Assembly: GCA_003402705.1 (NCBI GenBank)
Contig: QQNF01000026.1
Coordinates: 1-49,467 of the forward strand
Source: Verrucomicrobiota bacterium
GTDB taxonomy: Bacteria > Verrucomicrobiota > Verrucomicrobiia > Verrucomicrobiales > V1-33
Direction of reading: 5' to 3'
DNA length: 49,467 bases
Part shown: one piece after another, positions 1 to 7,792 of the stretch
How positions within the stretch are numbered: position 1 is the first letter of the stretch
Layout: every line of letters begins with the position of its first letter
Notes under the pieces: model-generated
What the model was told of the DNA's origin: nothing
The model's database searches: none
Seen by the model: only the letters and a program-made list of their open reading frames with translations
Translations under genes and position numbers: made by a program

Positions 1-129
1 GGGGGAGGGGGGGCGGGGGGTGATAGGTGGGGGGGGGGGGGGGGGGTGTTTGGGGGGGGGGGGGGAGGAAGGGGGGAAGGAAGGAGGTCGTGGGGTTGGG
101 GGGGGGGGGGGTATGGGGGAGAGGGAGGG
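1..129 (+). repeat. Long poly-G runs upstream of the first gene
   Basis: The stretch holds three uninterrupted G runs of 18 (29-46), 14 (52-65) and 14 (98-111) bases, plus several shorter runs, separated by a few T or A. Runs like these can form G-quadruplexes in the + strand and are prone to slippage. They lie in the presumed leader or promoter of the YceH-like gene. They could also be a sequencing or assembly artefact at a contig edge. If translated they would give a poly-glycine extension, which argues against an upstream start for the gene. Confidence 0.9.
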
Positions 130-819
130 ATGGAAACTGAGACTGGCGAAGAGAGAGATGAGGCGACGGGCGCGGTGCCGCTGACGTTTGCGGAGGCTCG
201 GGTGCTGGGGTGTCTGATTGAGAAGGAGCTGACGACGCCGGAGTACTATCCACTGACGTCGGGGGCGCTGACGGCGGCGTGCAATCAGAAGAGCAATCGG
301 GATCCGGTGGTGGAGTGGGACGAGCGGGAGGTGATGGAGACGGTGGAGAGCCTGAGGTTGCGGAGGCTGGTGCTGATGCAGCGGTTGTCTGGGGCGCGGG
401 TGCCGAAGTACCGGCATGCGTTTCACGAGGTTTACGGGGGAGTGGACGGGGCGATGAAGGCGGTGTTGTGCGAGTTGCTGGTGAGGAACGTGCAGACGTT
501 CGGGGAATTGCGGACGAGGGCGGGGCGGATGCATGCGTTTGGGGATCTGGAGGCGGTGGAGGCGGCGGTGCAGCGATTGGTGGATTATCCAGGTGGGGGA
601 TTGGTGGTGGTGCTGCCGCCGGGTGGGGGGCGTCGGGTGAAGGCGGTGGCGCATACGCTTTCCGGGCCGGTGGAGGTTGGGGCGGAGACGGTGCCGGTGG
701 TGGTGCCGGTGATGGTGGATGGCTGGCGGGAGCGGATGGAGGGGGAGATTGTGGCGTTGCGGGAGCTGGTGGAGCGGTTGCGTGCGGAGGTGGCGGAGTT
801 GCGTGCGATTATTGAGTGA
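130..819 (+). CDS. yceH: YceH-like UPF0502/DUF480 protein
   Basis: Predicted 229-residue protein of the DUF480 (YceH, UPF0502) family, which has winged-helix-like folds and no firmly established biochemical role. The family signature is near the N-terminus: EARVLGCLIEKELTTPEYYP, followed by LTSGALTAACNQKSNRDPVV, at about residues 22-61. A GRMHAF motif follows at about 137-142. The last ~35 residues (ERMEGEIVALRELVERLRAE and on) form a heptad-like coiled coil. The ATG at 130 was chosen because the family signature begins about 20 residues later and an AG-rich GAGGGAGG sequence lies just upstream. An in-frame GTG at 46 would only add poly-Gly. The family assignment is strong; the cellular role is unknown. 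Confidence 0.9.
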   Translation: METETGEERDEATGAVPLTFAEARVLGCLIEKELTTPEYYPLTSGALTAACNQKSNRDPVVEWDEREVMETVESLRLRRLVLMQRLSGARVPKYRHAFHEVYGGVDGAMKAVLCELLVRNVQTFGELRTRAGRMHAFGDLEAVEAAVQRLVDYPGGGLVVVLPPGGGRRVKAVAHTLSGPVEVGAETVPVVVPVMVDGWRERMEGEIVALRELVERLRAEVAELRAIIE

Positions 820-882
820 GGCGATGGTTGCAGCGCGAGAATCAATGCGGGTTGAGGGACTGGATGGGGCGAGCGGGTGGGG

Positions 883-2616
883 ATGACGACGACGCTTTTA
901 TCTGACAAACTGGTGGTGGCGGAAGCGGGTGAGGGGAGGCGGGCGGAGATTTTCCGGTTCCGGCATGAGGTGTATGCTAGTGAGCTGGGGCAGCATGCGG
1001 AGAATGAGATGGGGGAATTGCGGGACGGGCTGGATGGGAGGAATGTGTATCTGGTGGTGGAGCGCGGGGGTGAGCTGGCTGGGTTTGTGAGTGTGACGCC
1101 GCCGACGGCGGGGATGTATTCGGTGGATAAGTATTTCCGGCGCGGGGAGCTGCCGTTCGGGGTGGATGGTTGGACGTGGGAGATCCGGCTACTAACGGTG
1201 AGGCGAGAGGAACGGGGGTCGGAGGTGGCGCTGCTGCTGATGCTGGCGGCGTTCCGGTGGGTGGAGTCGCGCGGGGGGAGACGGGTGATGGCGATTGGGA
1301 GGAAGGAAGTGGCGGGGATGTATGAGAAGGCGGGGATGCAGCGGTGCGGGATGGAGGTGGCGGCTGGGGAGGTGAGGTATGAGCTGATGACGGCGGAGGT
1401 TGGGGAGATTCGGGGCGTGGTGGACGGGATGGAGTTGGTGGTGAGGCGATTGGAGGGCGGGTGCGAGTGGCGGTTGGATGTGCCGATGCGGCGACCGGCT
1501 GCGTGTTTTCACGGCGGGGCGTTTTTCGAGGCGGTGGGGCCGAGGTTTGACGATCTGGGGAGGGCGGCTGGCATCATCAATGCGGATGTGCTGGACGCGT
1601 GGTATCCTCCGGCTCCGGCGGTGGTGGAGACCTTGCGGGAGCATTTGCCGTGGTTGTTGCGGACGTCGCCGCCGACGGGTTGCGAGGGGTTGGTGGAGGC
1701 GATTGCGGCGGCGCGGGGGTTGCCGGGAGGGAGTGTGCTGGCGGGGGCGGGGTCGTCGGATCTGATTTTCCGGGCGTTCCGGACGTGGCTGCGGAAGGGT
1801 TCGCGGGTGCTGATATTGGATCCGACGTATGGCGAGTATGCGCATGTGCTGGAGCGGGTGATTGGTTGCGAGGTGGTGCGGCTGCGATTGGTGAGGGAGA
1901 ATGGATGGGAGGTGGATCCGGTGGCGTTGCGGGCGGCTTTGGCGGAGGATTTGGAGCTGGCGGTGATTGTGAATCCGAACAGTCCGACGGGACGATTGAT
2001 CCCGGTGGAGGTGTTGCGGGGGATCCTTGCGGGCGTGCCGAGGCGGACGCGGGTTTGGGTGGACGAGACGTACACGGATTTCTGCGGGACTGGGGAGACG
2101 GTGGAGCGGGACGCGGTGGCGTCGGCGAATGTGGTGGTGTGCAAATCGATGTCGAAGGCGTATGCGTTGAGCGGGGCGCGGGTGGCGTATCTGGCGGCTG
2201 GGGCGCATCAGTTGGAGGGATTGCGTGCGGTGACGCCGCCGTGGGTGGTGAGTCTGCCGGCGCAGGTGGCGGCGGTGCGTGCGCTGGAGTCGCCGGAGTA
2301 TTATGCGGGCCGTTGGGCGGAGACGGGGAGATTGCGTGAGGCGCTGGCGGCGGCGCTGCGTGGGTTCGGGTGGCGGGTGCTGCCGGGGAGTGCGAATTTT
2401 CTGCTGTGCGAACTGCCGGAGAGTGGACCGACGGCGGCGGAGGTGGTGAGGGGGAGTCGGGTGCGGGGGTTATTTCTGAGGGATGCGAAGGCGATGGGGA
2501 GTGGGATGGGTGAGAGGATGGTGCGGGTGGCGGTGAAGAGTGGCGGGGAGAATGCGGCGATGGTGGGGATTCTCGGGGCGGTGCTGGCGGAGGTTGACGG
2601 GCGGTGGGTGGTCTGA
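883..2616 (+). CDS. GNAT acetyltransferase fused to HisC/CobD-like PLP aminotransferase
   Basis: Predicted 577-residue two-domain enzyme. Residues ~5-170 resemble GNAT N-acyltransferases of the autoinducer-synthase/N-acyl-amino-acid-synthase type: an FRFRHEVYASELG segment, then a LRDGLDGRNVYLVV strand and a TWEIRLLTVRRE strand. Residues ~210-577 form a fold-type I PLP enzyme like histidinol-phosphate aminotransferase or CobD: a GAGSSDLIFR loop, NPNSPTG at ~364-370, VDETYTDF, and the Schiff-base lysine in SMSK at ~residue 425, followed by ALSGARVAYLA. An in-frame GTG lies two codons before the chosen ATG. The substrate is unknown. The fusion implies that one molecule is both transaminated (or decarboxylated) and acylated. 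The 3' end lies just before the start of the next secreted-protein gene, so the two may be co-transcribed. Confidence 0.85.
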   Translation: MTTTLLSDKLVVAEAGEGRRAEIFRFRHEVYASELGQHAENEMGELRDGLDGRNVYLVVERGGELAGFVSVTPPTAGMYSVDKYFRRGELPFGVDGWTWEIRLLTVRREERGSEVALLLMLAAFRWVESRGGRRVMAIGRKEVAGMYEKAGMQRCGMEVAAGEVRYELMTAEVGEIRGVVDGMELVVRRLEGGCEWRLDVPMRRPAACFHGGAFFEAVGPRFDDLGRAAGIINADVLDAWYPPAPAVVETLREHLPWLLRTSPPTGCEGLVEAIAAARGLPGGSVLAGAGSSDLIFRAFRTWLRKGSRVLILDPTYGEYAHVLERVIGCEVVRLRLVRENGWEVDPVALRAALAEDLELAVIVNPNSPTGRLIPVEVLRGILAGVPRRTRVWVDETYTDFCGTGETVERDAVASANVVVCKSMSKAYALSGARVAYLAAGAHQLEGLRAVTPPWVVSLPAQVAAVRALESPEYYAGRWAETGRLREALAAALRGFGWRVLPGSANFLLCELPESGPTAAEVVRGSRVRGLFLRDAKAMGSGMGERMVRVAVKSGGENAAMVGILGAVLAEVDGRWVV

Positions 2617-2630
2617 CAAGGATGGCGGGT

Positions 2631-5354
2631 ATGAAGAGCCGTGCTGCGATTATTGTTCTGGTTAGTTGTGTGGCGGTATTTGCCGAGCCGCCGCGGGCGA
2701 CGGGAGACAGGTACGGGATTGACGAGGATGGGGTGCTGGAGGTGGGGGTGGCGGAGGGTGTTCGTGCGAATGATGCGCCGGGGAGTGCGCGGGAGCCTGC
2801 GGCGGGGCTGGTGGGGGCTCCGCTGCACGGGACGGTGGCGCTGAATCCTGACGGATCGTTCCGGTACGAGCCGGCGGCGGATTTTTTCGGGCCGGATCAG
2901 TTCAGTTATCGGGTGTTCGGGGACCGTGCGGTGACGGCGTTTGTGATTGATCCTGCGAATTCGCGGCTGACGGTAGGTGCGTCGCTGCGGCTGACGTTTC
3001 AGGGCGTGCCGAGCATTTCGAGTGATTCGACGACGTCGGCGGTGACGGGGACCCTGGCGGCGGCGGTGGGGCCTGTGAATGCGCCGTTCAGTCTGGCGCA
3101 GGTGACGGATGTGGATGCGGTGCTGAGGGATGCGGTGCAGTTGAAGCTGGGGATCGGGTGCCTGCCGATTATCAACACGTGTCTGGCGGGGATACAGTTT
3201 GATGCGGCGGCTGGGGCGCTGGCGCTGAATCAGACCGAGCCGGGAGGTGTTAGTGCGGTGCGTGCGAACGGGGGATTTGATGTGGACGGGGCGCAGTTCG
3301 GGCTGGCGGGGGCGGGGACGATCAAGGGAACCGAGCAACTGGCGACGGTGCTGCCGGAGACGGGATTGCCGCTGGATTTTCCGCCGTTGCCGATGCCGTT
3401 CAACGGACGGGTGACGGTGAGCGGCGGGAAGGTGAGATTGGAGATGCAGATCAATTTCCGGGGGACGGTGTCGGTGGATGCGGAGACGAGCCTGGGGATC
3501 AGTGTGAGCGGGGTGATTCGCGCGGAGGCGGCGCTGCCGCTGCCGGCGGTGGAGATGTCGGAACCGGCGGTGGTGTCGGTGCGGGTGAGGCCGGTGAATG
3601 ATGCGCCGGTGGCGGGAGGGGACGGGTATTTAGTTAGGGCTGGGACGGTGCTGGATGTTCCGGCGAGCGGGAGTCAGAGTGTGCAGACGCTGGTGACGGC
3701 GGGGTCGGTGTGGAAGTACCTGCATAACGGGAGTGATCCGGGGCGGGCGTGGAAGTCGTGGAGTTTCAATGATGCGGGGTGGCTGAGTGGAGCTGCGGAG
3801 TTAGGGTACGGGGATTCCGGGCTGCCGGAGAACCGGGCGGAGGCGACGAATATCCGGAGTGGAGCGGCGCATGTTACGGCGTGGTTCCGGCGGGAGTTTC
3901 AGTTGAGTGATGTGAATGCGACGCGGAGTGTGCAGTTGGAGTTGTTGCGGGATGACGGGGCGGCGGTGTATCTGAACGGGTTTGAGGTGACGCGGCAGAA
4001 CCTGGCGGCGGGGGCGGGGCCGAACACGCTGGCGTTGAGTCGGACCCCAAATGCGGATGAGACGCGGTATTTTCCAGCGGTGGTGCCGCCGGGGCTGCTG
4101 CTGGAGGGGAGGAATGTGCTGGCGGTGGAAGTGCACCAGTTTTCGACGAGTGATTTCTTCAGTTTTGTGCCGCCGGTGGTGGATCGTGCGGATGTGAGTT
4201 TCAATCTGCGGATGACGCGGGAGCGGGGATTGACGGGCGTGCTGGCGAATGACCGGGATGTGGATTCGGGGGCGCTGACGGTGTCGCTGGCGGGGCAGGC
4301 GGGGCGGGGGACGGTGGAGTTAGGGAGTGACGGGGCGTTCCGGTACACGCCGGAGGCTGGGTTTACGGGAACGGATTCGTTTATCTACCGGATCAGCGAT
4401 GGAGGGAGCGAGCTGGCGCGGGTGGCGTTGATTGGGGCGGGGTCGGTGTGGAAGTATGATGACAGGGGGGATGATCTGGGGACCGCGTGGAGAGCAGTTG
4501 ATTATGCGGATGGATCGTGGGCGAGCGGGGCGGGGGAGATCGGGTACGGGGACGACAACACATTGGACGACCGGGTGGAGACGACGCGGCTGACGTATCT
4601 GCTAGGAGTGCCGCCGGTGACGACGTATTTCCGGCGGGCGTTCACGCTGCCGGTGCCGAAGGCGATGGTGCAGAGCCTGCGGTTGCGGCTGCTGCGGGAT
4701 GACGGGGCGGCGGTCTATCTGAACGGGGTGGAAGTGGTGCGGGACAATCTGGCGTCGGGCGCGGGATTTGATGCGGGGGCGATCCTTCCGGTGGAGGGGA
4801 GTGACGAGGGGCGGTATTTCGAGTATGTGATACCGGCGGCGGGGATGGCGGCGCTGCGGGACGGGGTGAATGTGCTAGCGGTGGAGCTGCATCAGAATCT
4901 GAATGTGAGCAACGATGCGAGTTTTGATGCGGAGTTGCTGGCGGAGGCGGTGCCGGGGGCGCGGGTGACGCTGAATGTTCCTGCGGAGGACCTGGACGGT
5001 GACGGGATGAGTGACGTGTGGGAGCGGCAGTACGGACTGGATTTTGCGGTGCCGGATGCGGATGCGGATGATGACGGGGATCAGGTGGTGAACGGGGGCG
5101 AGTACATGTGGGGGACGCATCCGAGGAACCGGGCGAGCCATCCCAAGTGCGAGGTGAGGGCGGCTAGTGAGGGGCGGATGGCGCTGCGGGTGCCGACGGC
5201 GACGGGGCGGCGGTATGTGCTGCAGCGGTCGCGGGATTTGTCAGGATGGGAGGATGAGGGAGAGGCGCGGGATGGGACGGGGAGTGAACTGGAATTGCTG
5301 ACCCCGGTGAATCCTGCGGAGCGGTTCTGGCGGGTGCGGGCGGTGGTGCCGTGA
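2631..5354 (+). CDS. Secreted multidomain adhesin-like protein with duplicated jelly-roll-type module
   Basis: Predicted 907-residue exported protein. MKSRAAIIVLVSCVAVFA is a signal peptide, which favours the ATG at 2631 over the in-frame ATG at 2622 or GTG at 2604. Two cadherin/VCBS-like linkers of the GTVALNPDGSFRYEP and GTVELGSDGAFRYTP type lie near residues 65-95 and 560-590. A ~175-residue module is present twice (about 356-530 and 602-776). Each copy starts SVWKY and carries LLRDDGAAVYLNG and NVLAVE(V/L)HQ, as in carbohydrate-binding-like modules of planctomycete and verrucomicrobial surface proteins. A DLDGDGMSDVWE calcium-binding thrombospondin-3-like stretch (~786) precedes the C-terminal RRYVLQRSRDLSGW module. 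No catalytic motif is seen. It is probably a surface or matrix protein with an unknown ligand. Confidence 0.8.
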   Translation: MKSRAAIIVLVSCVAVFAEPPRATGDRYGIDEDGVLEVGVAEGVRANDAPGSAREPAAGLVGAPLHGTVALNPDGSFRYEPAADFFGPDQFSYRVFGDRAVTAFVIDPANSRLTVGASLRLTFQGVPSISSDSTTSAVTGTLAAAVGPVNAPFSLAQVTDVDAVLRDAVQLKLGIGCLPIINTCLAGIQFDAAAGALALNQTEPGGVSAVRANGGFDVDGAQFGLAGAGTIKGTEQLATVLPETGLPLDFPPLPMPFNGRVTVSGGKVRLEMQINFRGTVSVDAETSLGISVSGVIRAEAALPLPAVEMSEPAVVSVRVRPVNDAPVAGGDGYLVRAGTVLDVPASGSQSVQTLVTAGSVWKYLHNGSDPGRAWKSWSFNDAGWLSGAAELGYGDSGLPENRAEATNIRSGAAHVTAWFRREFQLSDVNATRSVQLELLRDDGAAVYLNGFEVTRQNLAAGAGPNTLALSRTPNADETRYFPAVVPPGLLLEGRNVLAVEVHQFSTSDFFSFVPPVVDRADVSFNLRMTRERGLTGVLANDRDVDSGALTVSLAGQAGRGTVELGSDGAFRYTPEAGFTGTDSFIYRISDGGSELARVALIGAGSVWKYDDRGDDLGTAWRAVDYADGSWASGAGEIGYGDDNTLDDRVETTRLTYLLGVPPVTTYFRRAFTLPVPKAMVQSLRLRLLRDDGAAVYLNGVEVVRDNLASGAGFDAGAILPVEGSDEGRYFEYVIPAAGMAALRDGVNVLAVELHQNLNVSNDASFDAELLAEAVPGARVTLNVPAEDLDGDGMSDVWERQYGLDFAVPDADADDDGDQVVNGGEYMWGTHPRNRASHPKCEVRAASEGRMALRVPTATGRRYVLQRSRDLSGWEDEGEARDGTGSELELLTPVNPAERFWRVRAVVP

Positions 5355-5360
5355 CGGGGA

Positions 5361-6035
5361 TTACGGGGTTGGGCAGGGTGAGAAGAGTGAGGGGAGTTCG
5401 GCTGGGTGGGAGACGAGGAGGCGGGCACCGAAGGCTTCGAGTTCGGAGGCTGGGCGGAAGCCCCATGTGACGCCGATGGGGAACATGCCGGCGGCGGTGG
5501 CGGTTTCCATGTCGGTGCGGGTGTCGCCGATGAAGGCGATGGAGGCAGGGGGGAGGTTGAGGGCGGCGGCGATTTCGAGGGCGGCTGCGGGGTCGGGTTT
5601 GCGAGGGACGGAGTCGCGCTGGCCGAGGACGGGGTGGAAGTGGTGGGAGATGAGGTGGTGGGCGACGCACTGGAGGGTGAAGTGGTGCGCCTTGTTAGAG
5701 AGGATGGCAATGGGGATGTGAGCGGCGGCGAGGGCGCGGAGGGCGTCGTCGATGCCTTGGTAGGGTTGGGATTTGAGGTTCCAGCGGCGGGCGTAGGCGA
5801 CCTTGTAGAGGTCGAGGACGGCGGTGGCGGCGGCGGGGTCGTTCTGGAGGTGAGCGGGGAGGATGCGCTGGACGAGGACGTGCATGCCGTCGCCGACGAA
5901 GGTGCGGTAGGCTTCGACTGGGTGGGTGGGGAAGCCTGCGGCGGCGAGGGCTTCGTTGGCGGAGTCGGCGAGGTCGTCGAGTGTGTCGAGGAGGGTTCCG
6001 TCGAGGTCGAAGATAGCGGCGTGGAGAGGAGGCAT
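5361..6035 (-). CDS. gph: HAD-superfamily phosphatase, phosphoglycolate phosphatase-like
   Basis: Predicted 224-residue haloacid-dehalogenase hydrolase. All four motifs are visible: nucleophile FDLDGTLLDT (Asp10 and Asp12), motif II ILSNK, motif III lysine in RKPDP, and motif IV GDTRTDMETA. The helical cap between residues ~15 and 85, starting LDDLADSANEAL, matches the Gph/PGP group, which hydrolyses 2-phosphoglycolate, and the length is typical. The ATG at 6035 was chosen because the nucleophile follows nine residues later; the upstream extension is proline-rich and lacks family similarity. Substrate specificity within this HAD group cannot be read from sequence. It is convergent with the preceding secreted-protein gene, with 6 bases between stop codons. 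Confidence 0.85.
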   Translation of the reverse strand: MPPLHAAIFDLDGTLLDTLDDLADSANEALAAAGFPTHPVEAYRTFVGDGMHVLVQRILPAHLQNDPAAATAVLDLYKVAYARRWNLKSQPYQGIDDALRALAAAHIPIAILSNKAHHFTLQCVAHHLISHHFHPVLGQRDSVPRKPDPAAALEIAAALNLPPASIAFIGDTRTDMETATAAGMFPIGVTWGFRPASELEAFGARLLVSHPAELPSLFSPCPTP

Positions 6036-6080
6036 GGGGATGAGGTGGGGTGGGGGGAGTGGTGGTGCAAGGGGTTGGGG

Positions 6081-6119
6081 AAAAAAGCGCGGGCGCACCC
6101 TGAGGAGGGTGCGCCCGCG
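6081..6119 (-). terminator. Intrinsic terminator of the Gfo/Idh gene
   Basis: A perfect 14-bp inverted repeat (6088-6101 with 6106-6119, loop of 4) is followed on the - strand by six T (complement of 6081-6086). It lies about 30 bases past the stop codon of the oxidoreductase gene, so it should end that transcript. It also sits just upstream of the gph start, so gph is likely transcribed separately. Confidence 0.9.
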
Positions 6120-6150
6120 GCGGAATGGTCAGGAAGACCCTGTGAGGAGG

Positions 6151-7575
6151 TCAGCTGATTTTGATGTCCCAGCCCTTACGGTAGTCCTTGGTGACCCACT
6201 TGTTGGCGGCTGGGTTGTTCTTGAACTGGATGTTCGGAGCATCCCATTCGAGAGCGCTGCCTTTACCGACGCGGAGGGCGACGTTGCCGAGGAGGATGGT
6301 CTCGGTGAATGGGGCGGCGTAGAGGAAGTTGGAGCCTGGGCTGTCCCATGGCTTGATGCCGAGGGCGGCGGCGCGCCACTCGTTCCAGTGGTCCTGTTCG
6401 TTGCCGCCGAGGGGGAGGCGTTCGAGGAGCTGGGGTGGATTGCCGACTTCCTTGGCCTTGCTGAGCGGGAGGACGCGGGAGTTGTCGCCGTAGTCGCCGG
6501 AGACGAGGAGACTGGCCTTGCTGCCGACGAAGACGTTGCCGCTCTTGGGGAGGTTCATCGGTTTGCCGTCTGGCATGGCGAGGAGATCCTTGGGGATGCG
6601 GGTGTGGGCGAGGTCGGCGGCGTCGACGTCCTTGCCTTCGGCGTTTTTGAGCTTGCCGTCGTACCAGTAGACATCGAAGGCCGGGCGGTCCTTGCCGTTA
6701 GGGAGTTTACCGGCGGCGTAGCTCCATTTGATGATGGAGCCGAGAGGGAACTGGTCGTCGCTGTGGCCGTTGATTTCGAGGACTTCGACCTTGGTGGGGA
6801 AGCCTGGATTCATGCTCATGAAGATGCTGTCCATGGTGTGGCAGGCCATGTCGGCGAGGGCTCCGCCGCCGAAGTCGTAGAAGCCGCGCCATTTGAAGGG
6901 ATGGTAGACGTCCTTTTTGAAGGGGCGCATGGGGGCTGGCCCGATCCAGAGGTCCCAGTCGATGTTGTCCGGGACGGAGTCTTCGCCGGATGGGCGTGGG
7001 CCGCCTTGTGGCCAGATGGGGCGGTTGGAGAAGCAGTGGATCTCGGTGACGTCGCCGAGGAGGCCGCCGTTGACGAATTCGTAGATGCGGCGGTTGCCGT
7101 TATTGGCGTGGCCCTGATTGCCCATTTGAGTGGCGACCTTGTATTTCCTGGTGCCTTCGAGGAGCTGGCGAGCTTCCCAGACCGTGTGGACGAGGGGTTT
7201 CTGGGTGTAGCAGGCCTTGCCGGCCATGAGGCCGAGGGCTGTGGGCATGTAGTGCTGGTGGTCCGGGGTGGTGACGACGATGGCGTCGTAGTCCTTTTCC
7301 TTGTCGAAGAGCTGGCGGTAGTCCTGATAGCCCTTGGCGTCTTTCCATGTGCCGAGGACGCCGCCCCATGAGTTTTTGTCGATTTCTGCGAAGCAGGTGC
7401 AGATATCGCCGGCAGTTTTGGCGGTGTTGACCTGGGCTCCGGCTTTACCGCCAGCGGCGATGAAGGCGAGGCGGAGTTTGTCGCCCTTGTTCTGGGCGTG
7501 GAGAATGTTGAATCCGAGAGCGCCGGTGGCGAGACCGGCGGACTTGATGAAGGATCGACGAGAGGTGTGGTTCAT
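6151..7575 (-). CDS. Tat-exported Gfo/Idh/MocA-family oxidoreductase
   Basis: Predicted 474-residue NAD(P)-dependent oxidoreductase. The N-terminus carries a twin-arginine signal (TSRRSFIKSAGLATGA, Arg6-Arg7), so it is expected to be folded and exported through Tat; tatA lies in this window at 46.6 kb. The nucleotide-binding Rossmann part covers ~30-150, with VVTTPDHQHY near 101-109 and QKP at 125-127 standing for the usual EKP lysine motif. The C-terminal alpha/beta domain contains WKSG-like elements replaced by GGGALADMACHTMD, typical of the large verrucomicrobial and planctomycete group. Members of this group act on sugars or cyclitols, but the substrate here is unknown. The start is fixed by the Tat signal. 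An intrinsic terminator follows, so it is probably monocistronic. Confidence 0.9.
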   Translation of the reverse strand: MNHTSRRSFIKSAGLATGALGFNILHAQNKGDKLRLAFIAAGGKAGAQVNTAKTAGDICTCFAEIDKNSWGGVLGTWKDAKGYQDYRQLFDKEKDYDAIVVTTPDHQHYMPTALGLMAGKACYTQKPLVHTVWEARQLLEGTRKYKVATQMGNQGHANNGNRRIYEFVNGGLLGDVTEIHCFSNRPIWPQGGPRPSGEDSVPDNIDWDLWIGPAPMRPFKKDVYHPFKWRGFYDFGGGALADMACHTMDSIFMSMNPGFPTKVEVLEINGHSDDQFPLGSIIKWSYAAGKLPNGKDRPAFDVYWYDGKLKNAEGKDVDAADLAHTRIPKDLLAMPDGKPMNLPKSGNVFVGSKASLLVSGDYGDNSRVLPLSKAKEVGNPPQLLERLPLGGNEQDHWNEWRAAALGIKPWDSPGSNFLYAAPFTETILLGNVALRVGKGSALEWDAPNIQFKNNPAANKWVTKDYRKGWDIKIS

Positions 7576-7792
7576 GGGATTGGAATCCTTAGCGGGGGAG
7601 TTTGGTCAATGCGAGGCAGTCAAGGTATGCCTGCGGGGGAAGAATTCAATCAGGCGGAGGGGCGGCGCGCCAGCGGTTTTTTCCCGGCATCACGGGAGAC
7701 GGTTCATGGGGTGTTCATGTGAGCCGGGGAGGTGGGGAGAACTTTTTTTGCGGGGGTGCAAGGTTTCGGGGGGTGCGAGCGAAGAAGCGGGT

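Noticed and set aside
46..129. Upstream GTG start for the yceH-like gene giving a poly-glycine N-terminus
   Set aside because: The family signature begins soon after the ATG at 130, and the extra residues are just translated G runs.
883..1390. LuxI-type acyl-homoserine-lactone synthase
   Set aside because: The N-terminal domain shares only the general fold and the RHEVYASELG-like segment. No LuxR-type regulator is near, so only the broader GNAT assignment is kept.
1192..2208. Long - strand open frame opposite the aminotransferase
   Set aside because: Arg- and Pro-rich shadow of the real gene, caused by the G-bias and lack of stops.
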